Shown here piece after piece: positions 52,646-61,267 of a stretch of DNA of 64,000 nucleotides. Made by a program: the position numbers and the translations under genes. Below the pieces are notes generated by a model. The model ran no database searches and was not told the origin of the DNA. It saw only the letters and a list, made by a program, of their open reading frames with translations. Source of the stretch: an uncultured Duncaniella sp. (GTDB taxonomy: Bacteria; Bacteroidota; Bacteroidia; Bacteroidales; Muribaculaceae); the NCBI GenBank assembly GCA_910578515.1, contig CAJTQR010000005.1:253939-317938 (forward strand), read 5' to 3'. How positions within the stretch are numbered: the stretch's first letter is position 1; each line of letters starts with the position of its first letter.

Positions 52646-53917
52646 ATGAATTATATCAAATCAATCATTATCATTTTTATTTGCTGTCTAACCGTCGGTC
52701 TGGACAATATCGTATATGGAGCCAATATGAACGATACCACTGTGGCAATCAATGGTAAGATAGTTGATGCACGCAACATGAAAGGCATCGGAAGCGTAGA
52801 TATTTCTTTAATGGGCAGCAATATAGGCACAATAAGCAATTCTGATGGATATTTTTCGTTGACATGTCCGACCGGGTCTGTTGGCAAGATTTCATTCTCC
52901 ATCAAGGGATATTCAACAGTAGCTATTCCATTGGACAGTCTTCGGAATGATAGCAATATAATTCGATTAGACAGACAAGCCGTTGAATTATCTGAGGTTG
53001 TTGTCTATGGTGGCGAGCCTGCTAAGATTGTAGCAGAAGCAATCAAGAAAATTCCGGTCAATTATTCGTTGAGTAATGACCTTCTTTCGGTTTTTTACAG
53101 AGAAACAATTAAAAAAGGACGCCGTTTTGTCGGAGTATCGGAAGCCGCTATTGACGTTTACAAAACGCCTTACAACAAGCGTGAAATCGCAGGGGACCGC
53201 GTGCAGATAGAACGAGGGAGACGCCTTGTAAGCCAAAAGAGCAATGACACAATAGCTGTAAAAATCGTGGGAGGCCCAAATCTTGCAGTCTGTGTGGATT
53301 TCGTAAAAAATGCTGATGTCCTATTCTCAGAGAATGAGTTGTCAGATTATGAGTTCAAGATGAAAAATCCTGAACTTATAGACGACAGATTGCAATACGT
53401 AATTGATTTCAGACCAAAGGTTCAACGAGAATATGCTCAATTCCGAGGTTCATTATATATCGATAGAGAACTTCTGGCGTTTACCAGAGCTGAGTTTGAA
53501 ATAGATTCGAGTGATAAAGCCAAAATGACAGCTGCCGTTCTTCATAAAAAACCGAGGGGACTGCGTTTCAATCCTCAAAAGGTTGACTTTGTAGTTTCAT
53601 ATAAGCAGGTCAATGGCAAGACATACCTTAACTATATCCAGAATGTCATGCGGTTCAAATGCGATATGAAACGCAGACTGTTCTCATCAGCCTATACAGC
53701 CTATACAGAAATGGTTGTAGTCAATAGAGAGGAAGGAACTGAGGCAAGAATAACTCGCAAAGATGCGTTCAAACCGCGTCAAATATTTTATGACCTCGTT
53801 GACCAGTATTGGGACGAGGATTATTGGTCTGATTATAACATTATCGAACCGACAGAATCACTTGAACACGCTGTTGAGAAACTGAAAAAGAACGGAAAGT
53901 CTCTATCCATGCAATAA
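52646..53917 (+). CDS. Exported carboxypeptidase-regulatory-like protein
   Basis: The 423-residue exported protein (hydrophobic signal IIIIFICCLTVGLDN) has an N-terminal carboxypeptidase-regulatory-like domain (INGKIVDARNMKGIGSVDIS and ISNSDGYFSLTCP, ending with ELSEVVVYGG). A beta-rich region follows in which YIDRELLAFTRAEFEID is prominent. It resembles the periplasmic and outer-membrane DUF5686-type or carboxypeptidase-like proteins of Bacteroidetes, but it lacks a barrel. It opens the rightward arm of the detoxification cluster, 20 nt before the flavodoxin gene. Confidence 0.75.
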   Translation: MNYIKSIIIIFICCLTVGLDNIVYGANMNDTTVAINGKIVDARNMKGIGSVDISLMGSNIGTISNSDGYFSLTCPTGSVGKISFSIKGYSTVAIPLDSLRNDSNIIRLDRQAVELSEVVVYGGEPAKIVAEAIKKIPVNYSLSNDLLSVFYRETIKKGRRFVGVSEAAIDVYKTPYNKREIAGDRVQIERGRRLVSQKSNDTIAVKIVGGPNLAVCVDFVKNADVLFSENELSDYEFKMKNPELIDDRLQYVIDFRPKVQREYAQFRGSLYIDRELLAFTRAEFEIDSSDKAKMTAAVLHKKPRGLRFNPQKVDFVVSYKQVNGKTYLNYIQNVMRFKCDMKRRLFSSAYTAYTEMVVVNREEGTEARITRKDAFKPRQIFYDLVDQYWDEDYWSDYNIIEPTESLEHAVEKLKKNGKSLSMQ

Positions 53918-53937
53918 ATCATCTAAAAATATAAAAA

Positions 53938-54507
53938 ATGAGAAAACTGACTCTTATCATCAGCGCAATCGCTGTAATAACCGGATTGCTAATCTCTTGT
54001 TCTCCAAAAAAGCAAGAGAATACCGCACAAAATAAAAAAGTTCTTGTATGCTATTTTTCTGCAACAGGAACAACAGAGAGGGCAGCGCAGCGTATTGCCG
54101 ACCTTACAGGAGGAGCTCTCCATAACATCGTGCCGGAAGTGGCATACACAGATTCCGACCTCAATTGGCGTGACTCTCTTTCGCGCTCCTATGTAGAGAT
54201 GCACAACCGTGATCTCCGCCCGGCTCTCAAAGATTCTGTGACAGATATGTCTGATTACGGCGTTGTGTTCATCGGCTATCCAAACTGGTGGAATACGCAT
54301 CCAACCATTATAAATACATTCATCGAAGCCAATGATTTACAAGGTAAGACAGTAATACCTTTCATGACCTCAGGTGGTAGCAATATTATCAACAGTGAGA
54401 ATGAACTGCATGAGGCATATCCCGGCATCAAGTGGGCAAAAGGTCTGCTGATGAACAATGTATCAGACGATGATATTAAGGATTGGTTGAAAGAAAACGG
54501 GTTGTAA
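53938..54507 (+). CDS. Exported flavodoxin lipoprotein
   Basis: The 189-residue lipoprotein (signal ending LLISCSPK) has a flavodoxin fold (VLVCYFSATGTTERAAQRIA, VVFIGYPNWWNTHPTII and GKTVIPFMTSGGSN). The FMN phosphate loop SATGTTE is intact. Exported flavodoxins are common in Bacteroidetes, where their redox partners are unclear. It is followed 1 nt later by an NTF2-like gene. Four flavodoxins are encoded between 49 and 60 kb. Confidence 0.92.
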   Translation: MRKLTLIISAIAVITGLLISCSPKKQENTAQNKKVLVCYFSATGTTERAAQRIADLTGGALHNIVPEVAYTDSDLNWRDSLSRSYVEMHNRDLRPALKDSVTDMSDYGVVFIGYPNWWNTHPTIINTFIEANDLQGKTVIPFMTSGGSNIINSENELHEAYPGIKWAKGLLMNNVSDDDIKDWLKENGL

Positions 54508-54508
54508 G

Positions 54509-54955
54509 ATGAAAAAGTTATTTGCCTTCGCCGTGCTGTTCATCGGCTCAATTATCGGAGTTGCAGCACAAGATAGCTCTTTCTCAAAAGAGGAACAGGA
54601 AATCATCAATCTCTCCAACGACAAATGGCAATGGATGTCAGATAAAAATGTGGAGAAACTTGCCGACTTGTTTCATGAAACATCTCAGTTCGTTCACATG
54701 GGCGGTTATTGGGGTAAAGAGCAAGAACTGAACACTATCAAAGACGGTGGTATCTGGTATAAAAAAGCCGAAATACACAACCAAAAGGTTAAATTCACGG
54801 AAAATACAGCGACCGTTTATAGCGTCATTCATCTCAATTCAGAAGTCGGTGGGCACGCAGTGCGTTTTCCATTCATAGTAACAGAAGTGTTTGTCCGAGA
54901 AAACGACAAATGGCTATTGTCCTCGCTTGTATTTACTAAAACATTAGGCGAGTAG
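54509..54955 (+). CDS. Exported NTF2-like protein
   Basis: The 148-residue protein has a signal peptide (ending GSIIGVAAQ) and an NTF2/SnoaL-like body (MSDKNVEKLADLFHETSQFV and TVYSVIHLNSEVGG, VFVRENDKWLLSSLVFTK). Such cone-shaped folds bind small hydrophobic molecules or act as isomerases. It lies between the flavodoxin and hydrolase genes in the same direction and probably takes part in the same pathway. Confidence 0.85.
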   Translation: MKKLFAFAVLFIGSIIGVAAQDSSFSKEEQEIINLSNDKWQWMSDKNVEKLADLFHETSQFVHMGGYWGKEQELNTIKDGGIWYKKAEIHNQKVKFTENTATVYSVIHLNSEVGGHAVRFPFIVTEVFVRENDKWLLSSLVFTKTLGE

Positions 54956-55053
54956 ATTTCGGAAAAAAGTGATATACACACCGCGAAATGTGATAATCCC
55001 GGTGTTTTGTCAAATTGTTTAATAACCGTGCTTCGGCACAAAATACAGATTAC

Positions 55054-56097
55054 ATGAAACTTAAAACGATTTTAATCATGGCAGCATCAGCTATCAGTTT
55101 CGGCACGGTTCTCCATGCACAGGATAATCCGTGGGGTCTTGTCTATGAGCAGGCAATCACCGAAAACGTACCCGGCAAAGTGAATATCCATCCGGTAAAA
55201 TACAATCTCGACGGCATTGAAATAGCCGCAAACGTCTATACCCCTGCCGATTATAACCCCGATGAAAAGGAATATCCGGCTATCATTGTGGCACACCCCA
55301 ATGGAGGTACAAAGGAGCAGGTCGCAGGGCTGTTCGCACAACGGATGGCAGAAAAAGGTTATATAGCCATTGCAGCTGACGCCTCATATCAGGGTGCAAG
55401 CGGTGGCGAACCCCGCCACACAGACAAGCCTTATTTCCGTATCAATGACATTCATGGTATGGCGGATTATATCTCCAAATATCCCGGTGTTGACCCACAG
55501 CGAATAGGTGCATTCGGCATCTGCGGAGGCGGTGGCTACACTCTCGGTGCGGCAAAAAGTGACAAGCGTTTCAAAGCAGTGGCAACCCTCAGCATGTTCA
55601 ATTCCGGTCGTGTACGTCGTAATGGCTTTATGGACTCAGCCATGCCCACAATTCAGCAACGCATCAAGGAAGCCTCCGATGCAAGGGAAAAGAGAGTCAC
55701 CACAGGCGAAATTGTTTTTACAGGCGACATGAATCTGACGGATGAGGAGATTGAGAAACTTCCATTTGACCTCTACCGTGAAGGCGCGATATATTATAAC
55801 CGCACCCATGCTCACCCCAATTCAACATTCCGCTACACAATGGAAAGTCTGATGGACCTGATGACGTGGGATGCGACAGACCAAATCAACCTTATCAATG
55901 CCCCGCTGCTTATGATGGCCGGAAACAAGGCTGATACCTTCTACATGACCTCAGATGCCTTTGAGAAAGCCACCGGTACTACCGACAAGGAATTGTTCCT
56001 TATTCCGGGCGCAACCCATATCCAGACATATTATGTGCCTGAATACGTAGATCAGGAAGTCAACAAACTAACAGAGTTCTTTGGCAAAAAATTATGA
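55054..56097 (+). CDS. Exported dienelactone-hydrolase-like alpha/beta hydrolase
   Basis: The ATG at 55054 (MKLKTILIMAASAISFG) gives about 347 residues with a signal peptide. The nucleophile elbow reads GAFGICGGGGYTLGA, a Cys nucleophile as in dienelactone hydrolases. The body shows YPAIIVAHPNGGTKEQVAG and a C-terminal PGATHIQTYYV for the His. It acts on an unknown ester or lactone outside the cytoplasm. Its stop overlaps the start of the cupin gene by 4 nt. Confidence 0.87.
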   Translation: MKLKTILIMAASAISFGTVLHAQDNPWGLVYEQAITENVPGKVNIHPVKYNLDGIEIAANVYTPADYNPDEKEYPAIIVAHPNGGTKEQVAGLFAQRMAEKGYIAIAADASYQGASGGEPRHTDKPYFRINDIHGMADYISKYPGVDPQRIGAFGICGGGGYTLGAAKSDKRFKAVATLSMFNSGRVRRNGFMDSAMPTIQQRIKEASDAREKRVTTGEIVFTGDMNLTDEEIEKLPFDLYREGAIYYNRTHAHPNSTFRYTMESLMDLMTWDATDQINLINAPLLMMAGNKADTFYMTSDAFEKATGTTDKELFLIPGATHIQTYYVPEYVDQEVNKLTEFFGKKL

Positions 56098-57200
56098 AAA
56101 TCCTACGACCAATCATTTGCGCATTTCTCGCAATAATTCCAATGATAACAATGGCAACAGATATAAATAATTTTCGTCAACCTTACCCGGCAGGTCAGGC
56201 AATGACTGACAATCCGAATTTTATCGGCACTGCATGGCTCTATCCTTTGAGCCATGAAAAGGAACTCAATGTGCCGATGTTCAATGTTACATTTGAGCCG
56301 GGATGCCGTAACAACTGGCACCGTCACAGCGGCGGTCAGATACTAATCGCCACTGCCGGCGTTGGCTATTATCAAGAGAAAGGCAAAGCCGCCCGTCGCC
56401 TGTTTCCCGGCGACATCGTAGAGATAGCACCCGGCGTTGAACACTGGCATGGTGCCGCTCACGACAGCTGGTTTGCTCATCTGGCTATCGAATGTAACCC
56501 TGAAAACAATGAGGTCACTTGGCTCGGTCCGGTCACCGACGCAGAATATCTCGAAGCCACAAAAAATCAGGAGACCGTAACCGAACTCACCCCCCGTCAA
56601 CAGGCTATTGTGGCAATCGCTTCGTATTCTGCAATCGGTGACACCTCAGGCTTGACAAAAGCTCTTGAGCAAGGTTTGACAGCAGGAATGACAGTCAACG
56701 AAATCAAGGAGCTGTTGATACAAGTATATGCCTATTGTGGTTTCCCTCGCTCTTTGTCAGCACTCGGTGTTTTCAAAAATCTACTCTCTGAGCGTATGGC
56801 AAAAGGGATAACAGACCCGGAGGGCGAATCGGCAGCGGTAGTGAGCGACATTGATAAATACGGTCAAGGTGCTAAAACTTTGAGTAAACTTTCCGGAGTA
56901 CTGGTTGATGCTCCTGCTCCTTGGTACGAGGACTTTGCTCCCGGCATTAACCGCTTCTTGAAAGAGCATCTTTTCGCCGACATTTTCGGTCGCGGAGTAC
57001 TGCCCTACACAGACCGGGAACTTGCCACTGTGTCTATGCTCACCGCTCTTGGCGGAGTCGAACCTATGGCAACCGGTCACATCGGCATCAGCCGTCATCT
57101 CGGAGTTACCACACTGCAGTTAAACTCATTGTTGGACATCATCGAGTATAATATCGGTCCGTCAAAAACAGAACCAATCCGCAAGATTGTAAACAGATGA
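56094..57200 (+). CDS. Exported cupin-carboxymuconolactone decarboxylase fusion
   Basis: The 368-residue protein has a signal peptide (AFLAIIPMITMATD). A cupin (residues about 45-150) shows metal ligands HRHSGG and HWHGA in NNWHRHSGGQILI and GVEHWHGAAHDS. Two carboxymuconolactone decarboxylase-type helical parts follow (LTPRQQAIVAIASYSAI, then LLIQVYAYCGFPRSL and YTDRELATVSMLTALGG). In the CMD part only one Cys remains (AYCGF), so the usual CxxC thiol pair is absent. It probably works on a cyclic substrate in the periplasm and overlaps both neighbours by 4 nt. Confidence 0.88.
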   Translation: MKILRPIICAFLAIIPMITMATDINNFRQPYPAGQAMTDNPNFIGTAWLYPLSHEKELNVPMFNVTFEPGCRNNWHRHSGGQILIATAGVGYYQEKGKAARRLFPGDIVEIAPGVEHWHGAAHDSWFAHLAIECNPENNEVTWLGPVTDAEYLEATKNQETVTELTPRQQAIVAIASYSAIGDTSGLTKALEQGLTAGMTVNEIKELLIQVYAYCGFPRSLSALGVFKNLLSERMAKGITDPEGESAAVVSDIDKYGQGAKTLSKLSGVLVDAPAPWYEDFAPGINRFLKEHLFADIFGRGVLPYTDRELATVSMLTALGGVEPMATGHIGISRHLGVTTLQLNSLLDIIEYNIGPSKTEPIRKIVNR

Positions 57201-58252
57201 AGAAGTTAATCACTCTAATCGTATCGGCTATGGCAATAACATCATCTTTTGCCGAAGGCATTGTAATAAAGAAGCAAGGACAATTCCCTGTTGGAGGCAC
57301 AACCATACAGCGCGAAGGCACTTTCAATCCCGACACGTTTGTCGGCTGGGCTGAGCAAGACCAAGCCGGACAAAGTTATCGTTGCAATCATGCGTTTACC
57401 CGCTACCAGATACCTGCCAATGCGAAGAATATGCCGTTAGTATTCGTGCATGGTTATGGCGGTGACGGAATGTGTTGGGAAACTACGCCTGATGACCGTC
57501 CCGGTTTCGCAACACTCCTGCTTGCCGAGGGTTATCCTACTTATGTTCTCGACCTCCCCGGTCGCGGACATGCGTCCCGCACAAGCTCCACTGTTACAGT
57601 CGAGCCGGTAGCAGACGAAATGTTCTGGTTCGACATTTGGCGCATGGGTATCTGGCCCGAATGGAATGAAGGGATACAGTTCCCGAAAGACTCTCTCAGC
57701 GTCAGCAACTTCTTCCGTCAGATGGTGCCGGATCTGAGCAATCATCAGCTTGATGTTCCGGCACTCGATGCAATGGCAAAGAAAATCGGAAATCAGGTAT
57801 TAGTGACGCACTCCGCAGGAGGTTTCCCCGGATGGATGGCAGCTATGCGCAATCCAGAAGTGAAGGGTGTCGTTGCCCTTGAACCCGGAGGTTATGTTTT
57901 CCCCGATAGTGAAATTCCTGCACCGCTACCCGGTCTGACCGGAGGCTTGAAAGGGGTAGGCGTGCCGATGGAACAATTCATGGAGCTTACAAAAAAGCCG
58001 ATTGTGATTTATTTTGGCGACTACATCCCTGAAAACAACGCCACCACTCTTGGAGGAAGCAACTGGGAGGTGAGATTGAAGATGGGTCGTGAGTTTGTCG
58101 CGGCAATAAACCGTCACGGAGGCGATGCCACCCTTGTACTTCTTCCCGAAATAGGGATAAAAGGCAACAGCCATTTCCTCATGCAGGAACTCAACAATGA
58201 TGTGATAGCCAAACTCGTAGCCGAGTGGCTCGATATGAAATTTCAAAAATAA
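57197..58252 (+). CDS. Exported alpha/beta hydrolase
   Basis: The 351-residue hydrolase has a signal peptide (ALTLIVSAMAITSSFA-like start, MKKLITLIVSAMAITSSFA), an oxyanion region PLVFVHGYGGDGMCWE and a nucleophile Ser in LVTHSAGGFPGWM, where the usual GxSxG lacks its first Gly. GNSHFLMQELNND near the end provides the His. It resembles Bacteroidetes alpha/beta hydrolases of the esterase type. It is the last of three coupled genes (55054-58252) and is followed by the AraC gene. Confidence 0.88.
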   Translation: MKKLITLIVSAMAITSSFAEGIVIKKQGQFPVGGTTIQREGTFNPDTFVGWAEQDQAGQSYRCNHAFTRYQIPANAKNMPLVFVHGYGGDGMCWETTPDDRPGFATLLLAEGYPTYVLDLPGRGHASRTSSTVTVEPVADEMFWFDIWRMGIWPEWNEGIQFPKDSLSVSNFFRQMVPDLSNHQLDVPALDAMAKKIGNQVLVTHSAGGFPGWMAAMRNPEVKGVVALEPGGYVFPDSEIPAPLPGLTGGLKGVGVPMEQFMELTKKPIVIYFGDYIPENNATTLGGSNWEVRLKMGREFVAAINRHGGDATLVLLPEIGIKGNSHFLMQELNNDVIAKLVAEWLDMKFQK

Positions 58253-58256
58253 TTCG

Positions 58257-58281
58257 TAACTTTGCCATTATAATTGGCAAA
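58257..58281 (+). promoter_or_regulatory. Promoter and palindrome upstream of araC-like gene
   Basis: A -7 box TAACTTTG (58257-58264) overlaps an inverted repeat with 7-nt arms, TTTGCCA (58261-58267) and TGGCAAA (58275-58281). It ends 2 nt before the start codon. The position fits an autoregulatory operator. Confidence 0.6.
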
Positions 58282-58283
58282 TT

Positions 58284-59099
58284 ATGGCAGACGAGAAATT
58301 ATTTGACAAAATCATAATTACCGACTCTCTGAGCGAGATAGCCTCCGAAAAAATGGAAGGCTACCTCGCTCATGCTCTTTGTCTTGACGGGAGCATGGAG
58401 TTCGATTTCAACGGAAAGCATTTCACTTTCGGACGACATGACCTGATGATAGTTCGTAAGGGTGGTCTTGTAGATAAAATGCGCATTTCGGATGATTTCC
58501 GGGTGATGGTAATATATATTGATTCCGGATTTGTTGAACATTGCACACCGCAGTCAAACTACGGCATGAAAGGACAACTCGCATTGTTCATGAACCCCGT
58601 GATGAAACTCAATGAAGCGCAATTCGCTCTCTGCCTTCAGGATTTTCAAGGAGTGAAATACCGCTACGATACCATCGGATTTGTGTTCTACGAAGAAAGC
58701 ATCCGCTGTGCTGTGCAACTCATGATTCTTGATTTCTTCGACTTCCATGCTTATAACTATGGAGAAGACTCCATTACGCCACAATATGCTGCCGTGATGA
58801 ACAAGTTTTTTGCTCTGCTCGATAGCGGCGTTTACCGCGAACACCGGGAAGTGACATACTATGCCTCGGAACTATGTATCACGCCCAAATACCTTTCGGA
58901 AATTTGCAAAAAAGTGAGCGGACACTCAGCCAACTTCTGGATTAACCGCTACACATCGCTTGACATCTCCCGCCAGTTGCGCGACAAGAGCCTGACATTC
59001 GTCCAGATTTCCGACATGTTCCACTTCTCATCCCCCGGCTATTTCAGCCGCTACGTTCAGAACAACCTCGGCATGAGCCCCTCCGACTACCGGGAATAA
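58284..59099 (+). CDS. AraC family transcriptional regulator
   Basis: The 271-residue regulator has an N-terminal cupin-like sensing region (MEFDFNGKHFTFGRHDLMIV) and a C-terminal double helix-turn-helix (YASELCITPKYLSEICKKVS, then ISDMFHFSSPGYFSRYVQNN). The LGMSPSDYRE end is typical of the family. It sits in the centre of the detoxification cluster and is the only regulator there, so it probably activates the surrounding reductase and hydrolase genes in response to a small electrophile or aromatic compound. It has a short leader and a strong terminator after it. Confidence 0.94.
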   Translation: MADEKLFDKIIITDSLSEIASEKMEGYLAHALCLDGSMEFDFNGKHFTFGRHDLMIVRKGGLVDKMRISDDFRVMVIYIDSGFVEHCTPQSNYGMKGQLALFMNPVMKLNEAQFALCLQDFQGVKYRYDTIGFVFYEESIRCAVQLMILDFFDFHAYNYGEDSITPQYAAVMNKFFALLDSGVYREHREVTYYASELCITPKYLSEICKKVSGHSANFWINRYTSLDISRQLRDKSLTFVQISDMFHFSSPGYFSRYVQNNLGMSPSDYRE

Positions 59100-59121
59100 C
59101 AAGGAATCTGAACAATAAAAT

Positions 59122-59157
59122 AAAGGCGCAATCTTAAAAATCAACGGTTGCGCCTTT
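59122..59157 (+). terminator. Terminator of araC-like gene
   Basis: AAAGGCGCAA (59122-59131) pairs with TTGCGCCTTT (59148-59157) with a 16-nt loop, followed by CTCTTAT. It ends the rightward transcript before the convergent flavodoxin gene. Confidence 0.8.
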
Positions 59158-59294
59158 CTCTTATGAAAAAAAGTAATTGGTTTGGCTTTATTTATCAGAT
59201 ATCTTGGAATACTATTCTGACTGGCGTGTCTGGGCTTCTACTGATATCTCAAGTAAAACTGCGGTGACACAGTTCCCAAGACATATTGCCATTG

Positions 59295-59888
59295 TTATTT
59301 TAATTTTAAGTTTATATCATCAAGCCATTGAGTTATACCTGTCGTGTCACCTCCTTCTGAGATGAAACCTGCTGGATGTAACGAGTTTGGAGTAGCTTTC
59401 ACAATCTCAAACAATGTTTCATGGGGAAACATATTAGCGTATGAGCAGAACGGGACAATAATTTTTCCACTGAAATCATAGCCGGATTTTTCAAGAAAAG
59501 ACAATACAAGCATTGGTACGGTGTGCCACCATACAGGACAGCCGACAAAAACAACGTCGTATTTATCAAAATCAGGAATGGTATCTTTCAACGCAGGAAA
59601 TACGCTGTCATTCAATTCTGATTTTGCTTCGGACGCACAATCTTTGAAATCTTCGGGATAAGGGACTTTTCTTTCAATCCGATATAGCGTGCCACCGGAG
59701 TGTTCGGCTATCTCCGTTGCAACTTTTTCTGTATTCCCGCTTCGGCTGAAATAAGCAACCAATACATTGCGCGTCGTATCGGTCGATATCTCATCGCCGA
59801 TATAAAGAGGCTCTTTAGAACCTGTGAATTTGCTACACGAACAAAATATTAGTCCAACCAGTAGTATAAGGATATATTTTGTTTTCAT
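59295..59888 (-). CDS. Exported flavodoxin lipoprotein
   Basis: The 197-residue lipoprotein (signal ending LIFCSCSKF) is a flavodoxin (VLVAYFSRSGNTEKVATEIA and DVVFVGCPVWWHTVPML). The SRSGNTE loop binds the FMN phosphate. It is transcribed opposite to the AraC and hydrolase genes and alone. It is the fourth exported flavodoxin of the cluster and is most like those at 49855-51420 and 51674-52420. Confidence 0.92.
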   Translation of the reverse strand: MKTKYILILLVGLIFCSCSKFTGSKEPLYIGDEISTDTTRNVLVAYFSRSGNTEKVATEIAEHSGGTLYRIERKVPYPEDFKDCASEAKSELNDSVFPALKDTIPDFDKYDVVFVGCPVWWHTVPMLVLSFLEKSGYDFSGKIIVPFCSYANMFPHETLFEIVKATPNSLHPAGFISEGGDTTGITQWLDDINLKLK

Positions 59889-60065
59889 ATTGAAACGATT
59901 GTTGGTAATGTTTTACAAAGTTATTCAATTTAAGTTGTGGAAGTTGAATCAAAATGTCGGTGTATGATACCCTTTTTTCATAATCATTGTTTTTAGACCC
60001 TTTCTTTCGGAAAAACAGGAATAACTAACCGAAATAAATGTAGTAACTATCTGTATCAGCCTTAG

Positions 60066-60073
60066 TAATTTTG
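60066..60073 (+). promoter_or_regulatory. -7 box for lipoprotein hydrolase gene
   Basis: TAATTTTG fits the Bacteroidetes -7 consensus and lies 32 nt before the start codon at 60106. A good -33 TTTG is not seen, so an activator such as the AraC protein may be needed. Confidence 0.5.
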
Positions 60074-60105
60074 CATATTTAAAACCTGATAATTAGATTT
60101 TTAAT

Positions 60106-61176
60106 ATGAGAATGAATATCTTTTTGTTGTCGGCAGTCTTTCTTTGTGCATCTTGTGCGAAAGATGATGACATTCTCAGGAAGGAGGATTCAATGAAACC
60201 AAGCACAGAAATATCCACGGGTAATAACAATAATACGAATAATGTGCCTGCAGAAAACAGATTTACAGCTAATTCAACGGTTGCGGAGGTCATTTCGGAG
60301 CCTGCATTCGGAAATTTTGGATATTTATTATTTCCTGTTGACCGCAATGTGTCGAGGTCTATGACACTTGCCGACATCAGTTCATCAAGTATATATGTTT
60401 GGTATAGTCATATACAGACGGAGAAAACAGTGGAGATTATCAATCGACTGTATAGTGATGCCATAGCAGGAAATCAGATATTTTATCGGATGTATTCCGA
60501 TGCTGAAATAGCCGCCGACCCATCTAAAGCGGATACTGGATTATTCCTTTTCAGAGGAGAAATAGGAAAGCCGTTTGCCATTACCAATGCCGGAGGGGGA
60601 TTTATGTATGTCGGAGCAATGCAGGACAGTTTTCCCCATTCGCTTGAAATTAGTAATTCAGGATATAATGCGTTCGCTCTGATATATCGCCCCGATGACC
60701 CATACGCTGATTTAGCAAGAGCGATAGAATTTATCCATGACAATGCTTCAGATTTGGGTGTTAAGTCAGAAGACTATTCTCTTTGGGGCGGCTCTGCCGG
60801 CGCAAGAATGTCTGCGGTTTTAGGTAATCAGGCATATCTGCAACAGCTGACAGACCGTACTGACATTCCACAGGCTTCGGCTGTAATTATGCAGTACACC
60901 GGATATACACAGGCATCGCAATATGATGCTCCGACTTATGTATGCGTTGGCTCAAATGATGGCATTGCTTCTTGGCGAACTATACAAAACAGACTGCAAC
61001 GTCTTTCTGCAATGGGCATCACAACCGAGTTTCATGTCTATGAAGGATTAGGACATGGATTTGGCATTGGCATAGGAACTGTTGCGGATGGCTGGGTTAA
61101 TGACGCTCTTAAGTTCTGGCAAAAGAATATGAAAACTGACGAAAGTGCAGGAATCCCCCCTGTATATGCCGATTGA
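60106..61176 (+). CDS. Exported alpha/beta hydrolase lipoprotein
   Basis: The 356-residue lipoprotein (signal ending FLCASCAKD) has a low-complexity linker (STGNNNNTNN) and an esterase domain. It includes FGRNVEVNR-type boxes not seen in its neighbours, an early VWYSHIQTEK part, and the nucleophile in LWGGSAGARMSAVL. GLGHGFGIGIGT supplies the His. It is similar to the hydrolase half of the flavodoxin fusion 49855-51420 (GFSAGG, HGYGSGG). The substrate is unknown. It begins the rightward pair with the AKR gene. Confidence 0.83.
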   Translation: MRMNIFLLSAVFLCASCAKDDDILRKEDSMKPSTEISTGNNNNTNNVPAENRFTANSTVAEVISEPAFGNFGYLLFPVDRNVSRSMTLADISSSSIYVWYSHIQTEKTVEIINRLYSDAIAGNQIFYRMYSDAEIAADPSKADTGLFLFRGEIGKPFAITNAGGGFMYVGAMQDSFPHSLEISNSGYNAFALIYRPDDPYADLARAIEFIHDNASDLGVKSEDYSLWGGSAGARMSAVLGNQAYLQQLTDRTDIPQASAVIMQYTGYTQASQYDAPTYVCVGSNDGIASWRTIQNRLQRLSAMGITTEFHVYEGLGHGFGIGIGTVADGWVNDALKFWQKNMKTDESAGIPPVYAD

Positions 61177-61267
61177 AAAACCGAAAAAAGTGTAATTTCT
61201 ACCGCTATTTTGCAAACGCATCAGGCATTGGTTAGTTGTTCTTTTACTGAATTCAAAAATACAGAAT

